Below are positions 9,204-16,781 of a stretch of 64,000 nt of DNA, one piece after another; position 1 is the first letter of the stretch, and the number at the start of each line of letters is the position of its first letter. The stretch lies in the NCBI GenBank assembly GCA_021811315.1, contig JAJZPF010000007.1, positions 34,067-98,066 on the forward strand, read 5' to 3'. The notes under the pieces were generated by a model, which was not told where the DNA came from, made no database searches, and was given only the letters and a program-made list of their open reading frames with translations. Origin of the DNA: a bacterium. GTDB lineage: Bacteria > Elusimicrobiota > Elusimicrobia > Elusimicrobiales > UBA9959. Made by a program: the position numbers and the translations under genes.

Positions 9204-9644
9204 TTATTCTTTCTCGTGCAGGTTGAGCTGCTGGACCTTCTTGTCCTCGGTCATCAGCACTACCTGTTTCCCCTTTACCACGCCGGAGATCCCGGGGACC
9301 TGCTTCTTCTTCGCGTCGGTCAGGCGCCCGGCTTTAAGAGTATAGACCGCCCCGGAGGCGTCCTTCAGCAGGGCCTGCCGGCCGCTGGAGTCCTCCATGA
9401 TGCCGGTCAGCGTAAGGCCGTAAACGGAAAAAGTCCCTTTTTCCACGGCGGCCGCGCCGCTTTTATCTTTCGGCCTGGCCGTGGTCCCTTTCTGGTCGCT
9501 GTAAACGGTGGACGCGACCAGCGGGTCGCGGGTGTTGACCGGCGCGTAGGCCTGGTCCACGGTCAGGACGGGGGTGGACACGGCGACCTGGGCCGCGGCC
9601 GGGGCGGCGCTGAGAGCGGAGAGGAGGATCAGGGTAAGGCTCAT
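9204..9644 (-). CDS. pilP: Pilus assembly protein PilP-like
   Basis: A 146-residue exported protein with an N-terminal signal (MSLTLILLSALSAAPAAA), a short linker carrying the RDPLVAST segment typical of PilP, and a small beta-rich domain (VYGLTLTGIMEDSSGRQALL, then YTLKAGRLTD). PilP joins the PilN/PilO inner-membrane dimer to the N0 domain of the PilQ secretin. Family PilP proteins are often lipoproteins with a lipobox Cys; I see no Cys here, so it is probably held by the signal helix or released to the periplasm. It sits between pilO and pilQ with a gap of three bases to pilO. Sequence similarity is weak, so the call leans on gene order. Confidence 0.85.
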   Translation of the reverse strand: MSLTLILLSALSAAPAAAQVAVSTPVLTVDQAYAPVNTRDPLVASTVYSDQKGTTARPKDKSGAAAVEKGTFSVYGLTLTGIMEDSSGRQALLKDASGAVYTLKAGRLTDAKKKQVPGISGVVKGKQVVLMTEDKKVQQLNLHEKE

Positions 9645-9647
9645 AAT

Positions 9648-10199
9648 TTAGCCGTTATACTGGTAGGCCACCAGCGTAAAACTCGCGGTCACGGAAGAGT
9701 CGGAAGAGCCGGTGCCGTTCATGGTAAGGTTCTCCGAGGTCAGGATGCGCTCCTCCAGGCCGAGCGCCGTCAGGAAGCGCCCCACGTCGTGGTAATTCCC
9801 TTTCAAAGTAATGCTGTAGCTGACCTTGGTGAAGTACTCCACCTTGGACTGGCCGGAGGGATTTATCGCCGTGACGCTCACCTTGTATTTTTTGCTGAGG
9901 GTGGTCACGGTGCGGATCAGGTCCGGGATCCTGCGCTCGTTGGGCAGCTTTTTAACGGCGGCTTCTTTGTCCGACCTCAGGCTGGCCAGCTTGGCCTCGA
10001 GGTCCTTGTACTTGGCCTTCTGCTCCTTGGCCTTTTTTATGTCCGACGTTATCGAGGCGACCTTCTGCGAATTCTCCTCGATCTGCCTGGAGGCCGGCAG
10101 CCAGAAGTACTGCAGGTAAAGGAAAATGAACAGCCCGCCGAAAAGCACCCCGCCGGCGATCTGGCCCATCTGCTCTTTAGTCAGCTGTATCTTGCCCAT
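9648..10199 (-). CDS. pilO: Pilus assembly protein PilO
   Basis: A 183-residue bitopic inner-membrane protein. A short cytoplasmic N-terminus is followed by one transmembrane helix (about residues 14-32), a coiled coil rich in Lys/Glu (about 38-85), and a ferredoxin-like periplasmic domain in which YSITLKGNYHDVGRFLTALG is the recognisable PilO core. PilO pairs with PilN to build the periplasmic alignment complex between the PilM/motor side and the secretin. It starts three bases after the pilN stop, and pilP follows after another three. No unusual residues are noticed. Confidence 0.92.
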   Translation of the reverse strand: MGKIQLTKEQMGQIAGGVLFGGLFIFLYLQYFWLPASRQIEENSQKVASITSDIKKAKEQKAKYKDLEAKLASLRSDKEAAVKKLPNERRIPDLIRTVTTLSKKYKVSVTAINPSGQSKVEYFTKVSYSITLKGNYHDVGRFLTALGLEERILTSENLTMNGTGSSDSSVTASFTLVAYQYNG

Positions 10200-10202
10200 A
10201 GT

Positions 10203-10754
10203 TTATTTATAGTTGTACTTCGCCGTAATGGCGACGGTCAGCCTTTTGCCCGTATCCACGTCGCTCACCGAGATGCCCCCGATGCCTATGTCGGAGTAGG
10301 GGCCGGAGGTCTCCAGCGAATTTATCCAGTAAGCCAGGTCGTAGGCGGAGTTGGAATACACGGCCAGCGACACGCTCACGGTATTGCCGGACAGGGAGGT
10401 GTTCACGCTGCCGAACCAGATGGTCGAGGGCAGGTCGCTGGTAAGGTCCTGCAGGAAGCGCGTGTAGATGAAGCGGCCCTTGTTTATGCTGTTTATGGAA
10501 TTCAGGTATTTCTGGACTTCGGAGATCTGGGCCTCTATGGCCTTCACCTGGTCCACGTCCTTCTGCAGGACCACCATTTCCGCCTCGCACTTGGCCAGGG
10601 AGGCCCCTATGGTCTTGGCGCGGCCTATGTGCCAGATGGAAGCCACCGCGACCACCGCGATCACCAGGACGGCGGCCAGCACGGCCTTGGCGATGAGGAC
10701 CTTGCGGTTTATCCTCGCTATATATTCGGGCGGAATGAGGTTTATCCTTATCAT
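10203..10754 (-). CDS. pilN: Pilus assembly protein PilN
   Basis: A 183-residue protein opening with MIRINLIPPEYIAR, the conserved cytoplasmic INLLP-type peptide that binds in the PilM groove. One transmembrane helix follows (about residues 19-41), then a coiled coil and a periplasmic ferredoxin-like fold ending in VDTGKRLTVAITAKYNYK. It links cytoplasmic PilM to periplasmic PilO. Its ATG overlaps the pilM stop by four bases (ATGA), so the two are translationally coupled, as in most pilMNOP clusters. Confidence 0.93.
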   Translation of the reverse strand: MIRINLIPPEYIARINRKVLIAKAVLAAVLVIAVVAVASIWHIGRAKTIGASLAKCEAEMVVLQKDVDQVKAIEAQISEVQKYLNSINSINKGRFIYTRFLQDLTSDLPSTIWFGSVNTSLSGNTVSVSLAVYSNSAYDLAYWINSLETSGPYSDIGIGGISVSDVDTGKRLTVAITAKYNYK

Positions 10755-11860
10755 TCTTCCCAGTCCTTCATCTTGCGCAGCGCGAGGCCGGCCGCCACGG
10801 CGAGGGCCGGAAGCACGTCCTTGGGCATATTTTTGGGGATCTCGGGCAGGAAAGAGAGCGGGTTGACTATCTCCACCGGGACCTTGAATTCCGCGGACAG
10901 GAACTTGTTGATATTGCCGAGGTTGGCCATGCCGCCGGAAAGCATTATCCTGGAGACGGAATGGTCCACGCCCTGGGAGAGGTAAAAGTCGATGGAGCGC
11001 GAGACCTCCGTGTAAAGGTCCCTCAGCACCCCGGAGGCGGCCTTGGAAACCGCTATGCCGTCGCGGTCGAAGCTCTCTATCGCGGCTTCCTTGTCCTCGT
11101 CGGAAACCAGCACGGAGCGGGTTTTCTTCACCGCGTCGGAGCCGGCGGTGTCCGTTTTCAGGACCTTGGAGATGGCCTTGTCGAAAGTGGCGCCGGCTAT
11201 GAAGATGTCGCGGACCACGCGCGTGACGCCCTGCGAAATTATGGACAGGTTGGTGACCTTCTGCCCGATATTGAGCATCAGGACGGAAGTGTTCTCCCCT
11301 TTAGGGGCTATCCGCTCGTAAAGCGTCTCGAGGGCGAAAGAATCCACGTCGATGATCAGCGGGTCCAGGCCGGCCCCGCTGATGATGTCCAGCTTGTCCT
11401 GCACGGCGTCGCGCTTGGCGGCCACCAGCACCGTGTCGATCTTCGGGTCGCCGTCCTCGGAGGTGTCGTTGAGGATGCTGTAGGTCAGGTTGACGTCTTT
11501 TATGTCGAAGGGGATGAAGGGCTCGGCCTCGACGCTGATGGTGAGGTCGAGCTCTTTTTTGGACAGCTTGGGCAGCTTGACGTAGCGCACAATCACGGCG
11601 TTGCCGGAGATGGAGGCGACGGCGTTCTTGGCCTGGATGTTCTTCTTCTTGAGGTAGGTCTTTATCTCCTCGGAAATTATGGCCTTCTTTTCCTCGGGCG
11701 GGGTATCCGGCTTGATAGAGAGGGGGATATAGCCCCAGTCCTTGAGCGTCAGGACTTTCTTAACCTCGCCGATCCAGACCAGCTTCACGGCGTAGTTGCC
11801 GATGTCGACGCCTATGACGTCCTTGGCCGGGAACATATGTTTGAAGATATTTGAAAGCAT
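10751..11860 (-). CDS. pilM: Pilus assembly ATPase-like protein PilM
   Basis: A 369-residue actin-fold cytoplasmic protein. The nucleotide-binding motifs are readable: phosphate-1 VIGVDIGNYAVKLVWI near the N-terminus, phosphate-2 LMLNIGQKVTNLSIISQG in the middle, and adenosine motif IMLSGGMANLGNINKFLS near the C-terminus. PilM binds ATP and the PilN N-terminal peptide and connects the alignment complex to the cytoplasmic motors. It is the first gene of the operon running down to 1740. No pilus ATPases (PilB/PilT), prepilin peptidase or pilins occur in the window, so those genes must lie elsewhere. There is no strong ribosome site before the ATG at 11860. Confidence 0.95.
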   Translation of the reverse strand: MLSNIFKHMFPAKDVIGVDIGNYAVKLVWIGEVKKVLTLKDWGYIPLSIKPDTPPEEKKAIISEEIKTYLKKKNIQAKNAVASISGNAVIVRYVKLPKLSKKELDLTISVEAEPFIPFDIKDVNLTYSILNDTSEDGDPKIDTVLVAAKRDAVQDKLDIISGAGLDPLIIDVDSFALETLYERIAPKGENTSVLMLNIGQKVTNLSIISQGVTRVVRDIFIAGATFDKAISKVLKTDTAGSDAVKKTRSVLVSDEDKEAAIESFDRDGIAVSKAASGVLRDLYTEVSRSIDFYLSQGVDHSVSRIMLSGGMANLGNINKFLSAEFKVPVEIVNPLSFLPEIPKNMPKDVLPALAVAAGLALRKMKDWEE

Positions 11861-11924
11861 CTGTTTGTTTTCAGCCCCGCCGCCATCCCTAAAAAAGCTC
11901 TGCCGCCCCGTTTCTCTATTAGCC

Positions 11925-11930
11925 AGTATA
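11925..11930 (-). promoter_or_regulatory. Possible -10 box for the pil operon in the pilM / Gfo-Idh divergent gap
   Basis: The 144-base gap 11861-12004 separates the minus-strand pilM from a plus-strand gene. On the minus strand it contains TATACT, a good -10 hexamer, but no convincing -35 at 16-18 bases. The gap is A+T-rich around 11930-12000, and the plus-strand promoter must also be there, though I cannot single it out. Confidence 0.3.
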
Positions 11931-12004
11931 GAACAATTATATTAACTAATTATTACAGCTAAAGCAATTTCTTTCGCTCCCTTTCTATTTGCTTAAATAT
12001 ATCT

Positions 12005-12937
12005 ATGTTAAAAGGAGCTTTCATCGGTGGGCCCGGAGCTTTCGGCTTCAGCCCCTCCTCTTTTGCCGGCGGCGATCTCAAGATCACGGCTTTCGCGGCT
12101 CCCGGGGCCCGGAGGGAAAGGCCGGCTTTTCCCCGCGAAGCCCAGGAGTACCCGGCCATCAAAAGCCTGCTCGCGGCCGAGCTGCAGCTTGATTTCGCCG
12201 CCATAAGCCTGCCGCCGGGAGAGACTTTCGGCGCGATGCTGCCGGCCCTCGAGCGGGGCCTGCACGTGATCTCTTCCTCCCCGCCCTGCCTTTCCAGCAC
12301 TGAATTCGAAGCGCTGCGCGGGGCCGCTGAAAAAACGGGGAAGGTCATCTTCATCGTCCAGCCCTGGGAGCACGCCGCCCCCTGGCTCGCGCTGAGCAAG
12401 GCGCTGACCCGCGGCCTGGCCGGAGAGATCAATTACGCCGAGGTGCAGGCGCTGCTCCCCGGCCCCGCGCCGGAAGGCGGCGCTATCGCGGCCCTGGGCT
12501 GGCAGGCCGCTTCGATGCTCCTGGCCATGGTGCGCCGCCCCCCGTCCGCGATAGAGGCCAGGCTGGACTCCGGGGCCGCCGCGGCCTGCCACGTGCATTT
12601 CGGAGGCGCCGACGGCTTCCTGCACCTGGCCTGCGGCGCCCACGCCCCGCGCCTGCGGGCGGCGGTCGCCGGGGACAAAGGACGGATAGAGCTGGACGGG
12701 AACCTGCTGCGCCTGGACATAAAAGACATGGCGCCGGAGACGGTGGAGCTGCGGCATGAACTGGCCCCGGGGGCCTGCCTCCCGGAGTGGCTGGCGGCCG
12801 AGGTTTCGGATTTCAAGAAGGAAATAGAGGGAAGCAGGGAGCGCGGCTCCGGGCTGCGCAATTCGCGCTACTGCGTCAAGCTGCTCAGGAACGCCTCTTA
12901 CTCGGCGTCGGTGAAGTCGGCGGCGATACCGCTGTAA
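12005..12937 (+). CDS. Gfo/Idh/MocA-like protein with altered catalytic motif
   Basis: A 310-residue protein with the architecture of Gfo/Idh/MocA oxidoreductases: an N-terminal Rossmann start (MLKGAFIGGPGAFG), the nucleotide-binding half (DFAAISLPPGETFGAMLPAL, then ERGLHVISSS) and a C-terminal alpha/beta half. The usual EKP motif with the catalytic Lys is replaced by SSPP, and the region after the first strand is shortened. NAD(P)-dependent dehydrogenase activity is therefore doubtful; it may bind a sugar ligand or be a diverged enzyme. It stands alone on the plus strand between the divergent pil operon and a convergent membrane-protein gene. A hairpin with a T-run follows at 13022-13052. 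Confidence 0.65.
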   Translation: MLKGAFIGGPGAFGFSPSSFAGGDLKITAFAAPGARRERPAFPREAQEYPAIKSLLAAELQLDFAAISLPPGETFGAMLPALERGLHVISSSPPCLSSTEFEALRGAAEKTGKVIFIVQPWEHAAPWLALSKALTRGLAGEINYAEVQALLPGPAPEGGAIAALGWQAASMLLAMVRRPPSAIEARLDSGAAAACHVHFGGADGFLHLACGAHAPRLRAAVAGDKGRIELDGNLLRLDIKDMAPETVELRHELAPGACLPEWLAAEVSDFKKEIEGSRERGSGLRNSRYCVKLLRNASYSASVKSAAIPL

Positions 12938-12947
12938 AGAATAAATC

Positions 12948-13015
12948 GGGGATCTAAAATCGAGAGTCGGGCGTCGGGAGTCGGGGAACGGGGATCAGAG
13001 AGAAGGTATCAGGGG
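12948..13015. repeat. Degenerate GAGTCGGG/AATCGGGG simple repeat, copy 1
   Basis: The stretch after the Gfo/Idh-like stop holds several imperfect units such as AATCGGGGATC, GAGAGTCGGGCGTCGGGAG and TCGGGGAACGGGGATCAGAG. The same family of units occurs at about 15296-15376 and 47198-47271, always at gene edges. Confidence 0.6.
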
Positions 13016-13560
13016 ACCGGGGGCGGCTCGCTTTGAGCCGCCTGTTTTTTTTCGGGCGCCGGTTTTTCCGTCGACGCGGCAGTTTTATACGGGCGCAGGC
13101 CGGCGACGAGGAATTTGCTTATCTCCTCGCTCGATTCGTAGACCTGCAGCCCGGCCCTCACGAGGAAGAAAAGCGTGAAGCCGAGAAAAACTGTCTGGTA
13201 GGCCCATTCGTAGTCCTCGATAAAAGGGAAGATCGCGGCCTGGAAAGCGTAGTAGGCGAAAAGCAGCGCCATTATTTTTATCAGGCTGCGGACCAGCCTG
13301 CCCGCGCCCGGGATAAAATCGAGTATCCCGTCGGCCGCCGGGGAGGCCTCGGCCCCGAATTTCACGAAGACGATCACGCTGAGCAGCGAAACGACCGCGT
13401 TCAGGAAAACGCTGACGGAGAGCTTCAGGCTCAGGAAAGGCAGCGACCGGGCGTAAGGCAGGCTTTCCACGAAGAACCCGATGGCGAAAAGCGTGAACAG
13501 CGCCACCAGGGTCTTGACGGCTTTTATCAGAAGGTCCCACAGAAGTTCTTTTTTCCCCAT
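13009..13560 (-). CDS. Small integral membrane protein, unknown function
   Basis: About 183 residues with four predicted transmembrane helices (roughly residues 8-30, 40-65, 85-108 and 118-137 from the chosen start). A charged, Pro-rich cytoplasmic-looking tail follows (STEKPAPEKKQAAQ, then SEPPPVP). I recognise no family. I chose the ATG at 13560; a TTG five codons upstream at 13575 is possible, and neither has a clear ribosome site. TTGCGC-17-TTAAAT just upstream on the minus strand may be its promoter. It is a single-gene unit, convergent with the Gfo/Idh-like gene and divergent from the 57-residue gene. Confidence 0.65.
   Translation of the reverse strand: MGKKELLWDLLIKAVKTLVALFTLFAIGFFVESLPYARSLPFLSLKLSVSVFLNAVVSLLSVIVFVKFGAEASPAADGILDFIPGAGRLVRSLIKIMALLFAYYAFQAAIFPFIEDYEWAYQTVFLGFTLFFLVRAGLQVYESSEEISKFLVAGLRPYKTAASTEKPAPEKKQAAQSEPPPVP
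13022..13052 (+). terminator. Intrinsic terminator of the Gfo/Idh-like gene
   Basis: GGCGGCTC, a five-base loop, then GAGCCGCC form a perfect eight-base-pair stem, followed on the plus strand by TG and a run of eight T. It lies inside the last codons of the convergent minus-strand gene, whose Pro-rich tail it partly encodes. Confidence 0.8.
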
Positions 13561-13659
13561 ACTGAAATTTAACAAATATGCCCCGCCGGGCGCAAACCCC
13601 GGGAGCGGCCCCGCGGTCAGCTCCGCCGCCGCATATATATATGAATAAATAATATATTA

Positions 13660-13689
13660 TTGATAAGCCCGCCTTTTTTGTGCTAGTAT
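13660..13689 (+). promoter_or_regulatory. Promoter for the 57-residue protein / methyltransferase unit
   Basis: TTGATA at 13660-13665, an 18-base spacer, then TGCTAGTAT, whose last six bases 13684-13689 form an extended -10. The upstream flank 13632-13660 is strongly A+T-rich (UP-element-like). The transcript leader would hold the 12-base palindrome GCCCCCGGGGGC before the ribosome site. Confidence 0.6.
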
Positions 13690-13737
13690 AGGGGCTTAAG
13701 CCGCCCCCGGGGGCAAATCGCAGTGGAGGAAGAAACC

Positions 13738-13911
13738 ATGATAGTTGAAAGAACAGAATACAAAGGCCAGCCCGTACTCATACTCAAGCGGAACGAGAAC
13801 GACAAATACCCGTTCTCCTTCGGCCTCTCCAAAGCCCGCCTCATCATAGAGGGCTTCGAAGAAATAAAGAAATTCGTGGCGGAAAACGACAACAAAGAAG
13901 AGAAGAAATAG
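13738..13911 (+). CDS. 57-residue conserved-looking protein, unknown function
   Basis: A tiny acidic/basic protein beginning MIVERTEYKGQPVLILKRNE. The ATG at 13738 is chosen because GGAGGAAG lies seven bases before it; a GTG at 13723 would put the ribosome site inside the gene. It reads as a compact beta-beta-beta-alpha unit (YKGQPVLILKR, YPFSFGLSKARLIIEG, FEEIKKFVAEN) with a charged tail. The pattern faintly recalls PUR/PC4-like single-strand nucleic-acid-binding folds, but that is only a resemblance. It has its own strong promoter and lies 26 bases before the methyltransferase gene, so it may be abundantly made. Confidence 0.7.
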   Translation: MIVERTEYKGQPVLILKRNENDKYPFSFGLSKARLIIEGFEEIKKFVAENDNKEEKK

Positions 13912-13937
13912 TTTTTCTTCTTTCTTTCGGAAGATAA

Positions 13938-14642
13938 ATGCCGTCTAACAAAGAACTGGCTATCGCCGGGTTTTATGACGGCATTTACCTTTTTTACAGC
14001 AAGGCCAACTCCTTCCTGACTTTCGGCCTCGACCTTTACTGGCGGGCCGCCGCCGCGAAGCTCGCAGCGGCTTCTGCCCCCGGCGCGGTCTCGGCGCTGG
14101 ACGCCTGCTGCGGCACCGGCGACTTCTCCCTCTCCCTGAAAAAAGCCTTCGGCCCGCGCCTGCGTCTGACCGGCGCCGACCTGAGCGAAGCCATGCTTTC
14201 CGCCGCCAAGGCGAAGCTCCCCGGCGTGGAATTTGTCCGGGCGGAGATGAAGGAACTGCCTTTCCCCGACGGCAGCTTCGACCTGCTAACTATCGCCTTC
14301 GCCACGCGCAACCTGGACATCGACAAGGAAAAACTTCTGGCCGCGCTCAGGGAATTCCGCCGCGTGCTCAAGCCCGGCGGGCTTTTCCTGAACCTGGAAA
14401 CCACCCGGCCGAAAAATCCCGCGCTCTGGTTTTTAATGCGGGCCTACGTAAGAACGCTTATCGGGCTCCTTAACCTCCTGTCCCCGAAAAGCCGCGATTC
14501 CTATTCTTTCCTTAAGAACACGATACTCGGTTTTTACGGCGCGGATGAATTTTCAGCGCTGCTCTCCGAGGCCGGCTTCTCCGGGGCCTCGTACAGGATC
14601 CTCTTCCCCGGCGCCGTCGCCGCCCATACCGCGCGCAAGTGA
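13938..14642 (+). CDS. UbiE/MenG-like SAM-dependent methyltransferase
   Basis: A 234-residue class I methyltransferase. Motif I is ALDACCGTGDFSLSL (SAM-binding Gly-x-Gly), followed by the acidic loop LTGADLSEAML and the UbiE-type segments LTIAFATRNL and RVLKPGGLFLNLE. The GT-G-D-F/L and F-x-x-RN patterns are those of the menaquinone/ubiquinone C-methyltransferase family, which methylates demethylmenaquinol in the last step of menaquinone synthesis. No other quinone genes are nearby, so a related small-molecule methyltransferase is possible. It directly abuts the stop of the convergent V-ATPase subunit D gene. Confidence 0.75.
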   Translation: MPSNKELAIAGFYDGIYLFYSKANSFLTFGLDLYWRAAAAKLAAASAPGAVSALDACCGTGDFSLSLKKAFGPRLRLTGADLSEAMLSAAKAKLPGVEFVRAEMKELPFPDGSFDLLTIAFATRNLDIDKEKLLAALREFRRVLKPGGLFLNLETTRPKNPALWFLMRAYVRTLIGLLNLLSPKSRDSYSFLKNTILGFYGADEFSALLSEAGFSGASYRILFPGAVAAHTARK

Positions 14643-15272
14643 TCAGCCGCGCCCGGCCCGCAGCCTGTCCCGGATCATCGCGAGGATAACGAAAGAATCC
14701 CTCTCCCGCTCCTCGAGCGACCCGCCCAGGTAAGCTATCGTCTCCCTGCAGTCGGGGATAAGCTTCTTCGAAAGCGCGTTGCAGCGCCGCTGCGTTTTTT
14801 TAAGCTCGCGGGCGAGGCGGGCCGCGGCGGTTTCCAGGCCCGCCAGTTCGCCCAGCCCAGGCAGCGCCTCCCTGAAAGCCAGCATGGCCGCGTCCGCCCC
14901 GGCCGGCGTGCCGCCGGGGCCGAAGCGGGCGCCGGCCGGCGCTGCCGCCGCCGAGGCTTCCGGCAGCCTGACGCCCATGAACCGCCGCTCCCGGATCTCC
15001 ACGCCGTACCCGGGCCCGACGCCGAGCGCCGCCCTGTCCACCGCCGCCGAGCCCGCGTCGAGCTCGGCCTCCCGCAGTTCCGCGAGGGCGCGGTCCAGGA
15101 CCGCCCGAGCCGCGGCGCGCGCCTTCGCGGCGCGCCCGGCCAGGACCCCGAGTTCAAGCAGCAGCAGCTCCCGCTTGCGGTCCAGCAGGCTGTAGCCCTC
15201 CTCGGCCAGCTCCACCTGCCGCCTCAGCGCAAGCAGAGCGGACTTGGTAGCGGGCACGTTCAATAAAGCCAT
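14643..15272 (-). CDS. ntpD: V/A-type ATPase subunit D (central stalk)
   Basis: A 209-residue protein starting MALLNVPATKSALLALRRQV, the typical N-terminus of V/A-ATPase subunit D: a long helix that pairs with a C-terminal helix to make the rotor shaft in the A3B3 head. The C-terminal helix (LARELKKTQRRCNALSKKLI onward) is present. Length is normal for the family. It is the last gene of the nine-gene operon, separated from subunit B by 75 bases that carry the GAGTCGGG-type repeat. No odd residues are noticed apart from a high Ala/Arg content. Confidence 0.93.
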   Translation of the reverse strand: MALLNVPATKSALLALRRQVELAEEGYSLLDRKRELLLLELGVLAGRAAKARAAARAVLDRALAELREAELDAGSAAVDRAALGVGPGYGVEIRERRFMGVRLPEASAAAAPAGARFGPGGTPAGADAAMLAFREALPGLGELAGLETAAARLARELKKTQRRCNALSKKLIPDCRETIAYLGGSLEERERDSFVILAMIRDRLRAGRG

Positions 15273-15295
15273 ATCTTCCCCAAGCCCTTTCCCAG

Positions 15296-15376
15296 GTCTT
15301 AGATCTCAGGTCGTCTATCCCCGGCTCCGCATCCCCGATTCCCGGCTCTAGATTCCCGACTCCTGATTCTTGATTA
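15296..15376. repeat. Degenerate GAGTCGGG/AATCGGGG simple repeat, copy 2
   Basis: Read on the minus strand, the V-ATPase B-D gap contains AATCAGGAGTCGGGAATC, GAGCCGGGAATCGGGGAT and GAGCCGGGGAT units, close to those at 12948-13015. The repeat reaches into the B gene and encodes its last residues (QESGI and the stop). Confidence 0.65.
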
Positions 15377-16781
15377 TTATTCCTGATCTATAATGTTCAT
15401 CCAGCATTTTTTCGCCGACCCGGCGCAGCTCCTCGCGCGGGAGCATCGACAGGATCTCCCAGCCGAGGTCGAGCGTAAGCTCTATAGGCCTGTCCTCGCG
15501 CTCGCCCTGGCTGATGAACCTGTTTTCGAAAGCTTCACCGAATTTCAGATATAATTTATCGCCCGCGCCGAGCTCCTCCTCCCCGATAATGTCGGCCAGC
15601 GCCCTCACCCGCTTGACGTAAGCGTAGCAGGCGAAAAGCTGGCTGGTCAGCGCCGGGTGGTCTTCGCGCGTATAGCCTTTCCCCACGCCGTCCTTCATCA
15701 GCCGCGAAAGGCTCGGCAGCCCGGAGATGGGCGGGTAGATCCCGCGCTGGGAAAGCTCCCGGTCCAGCACTATCTGGCCCTCGGTTATGTAGCCGGTCAG
15801 GTCCGGCACCGGGTGGCTGATATCGTCGGAGGGCATCGTCAGGATGGCGGTCTGCGTGATGGAGCCGGGCGAGCCGTCCACGCGCCCGGCGCGCTCGTAA
15901 AGCGAGGCCAGGTCCGAATACAGGTAGCCGGGATAGCCCTTGCGCCCGGGTATCTCGCCCCTGGCGCTGCCCACCTCGCGCAGGCTCTCGCAGTAATTGG
16001 TCATATCGGTCAGCACCACCAGGACGTGCTGGCCGCAGTCGAAGGCCAGGTGCTCGGCCAGCGTCAGGGCGGAGCGCGGAGTAAGCAGGCGCTCCACGCC
16101 GGGCGCGTCGGCCAGCGACAGGAACATAGCCACGCGGGAGAGCGCCCCCGACGCCGCGAAGTCGCGCATGAAATAATCGGCCACGTCGCGCTTCACGCCC
16201 ATCGCGGCGAAAACTATGGAGAACCCTTCCTTCTCGCCCGGCAGGCGGGCCTGCCGTATCAGCTGGGCGCAGACCCTGTCATGGGGCAGGCCGTTGCCGG
16301 AAAAGATCGGCAGCTTCTGCCCCCGCACCAGCGCGTTCATGCCGTCGATGGCCGAGATCCCGGTCTGGATGAATTCGCGCGGGTAGCGCCGGGCCACGGG
16401 GTTTATGGGCGAGCCGTTCACGTCCCGCCTGTCGCCCGAAAGCGGCGGCGGCCCGCCGTCGGCGGGACGGCCCAGCCCGTCGAAGACCCGCCCAAGCATG
16501 CTCCGGGAGACCGGCAGCCGCAGGCTTTCGCCCAGGAACCGCGCGCTCACCGTGCGGCCGGACAGGCCGTCCGTGCCCTCAAGCACCTGGACCAGCGCGC
16601 ACTTGTCCGAGACTTCCAGCACGCGGCCCAGGCGCGGCCTGCCGCCGGGCCCCGCGATCTCCACCAGCTCGTCGAAGCCCACGTCGCGCACGCGCTCCAC
16701 CACCACCAGGAGCCCCTCTATGCGCGAAGCCCCGACATATTCCAGGCCCCGGTCAGGAGGATAGCCGGAGATCGCGCTCAT
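15348..16781 (-). CDS. ntpB: V/A-type ATPase subunit B (regulatory head subunit)
   Basis: A 477-residue B subunit of the A3B3 head. As expected for B it lacks a P-loop; the equivalent region reads [20 protein letters not shown]. Signature segments include [25 protein letters not shown] and [14 protein letters not shown], the last of which contributes the Arg finger region to the catalytic site of A. Its ATG overlaps the stop of A by four bases. The extreme C-terminus (NQESGI) is encoded by an intergenic-type simple repeat and is probably dispensable. Confidence 0.96.
   Translation of the reverse strand: MSAISGYPPDRGLEYVGASRIEGLLVVVERVRDVGFDELVEIAGPGGRPRLGRVLEVSDKCALVQVLEGTDGLSGRTVSARFLGESLRLPVSRSMLGRVFDGLGRPADGGPPPLSGDRRDVNGSPINPVARRYPREFIQTGISAIDGMNALVRGQKLPIFSGNGLPHDRVCAQLIRQARLPGEKEGFSIVFAAMGVKRDVADYFMRDFAASGALSRVAMFLSLADAPGVERLLTPRSALTLAEHLAFDCGQHVLVVLTDMTNYCESLREVGSARGEIPGRKGYPGYLYSDLASLYERAGRVDGSPGSITQTAILTMPSDDISHPVPDLTGYITEGQIVLDRELSQRGIYPPISGLPSLSRLMKDGVGKGYTREDHPALTSQLFACYAYVKRVRALADIIGEEELGAGDKLYLKFGEAFENRFISQGEREDRPIELTLDLGWEILSMLPREELRRVGEKMLDEHYRSGIIIKNQESGI

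Noticed and set aside
7699..9345. Plus-strand frame of 548 codons opposite pilQ and pilP
   Set aside because: The sense strand encodes a clear secretin; the antisense translation is low complexity.
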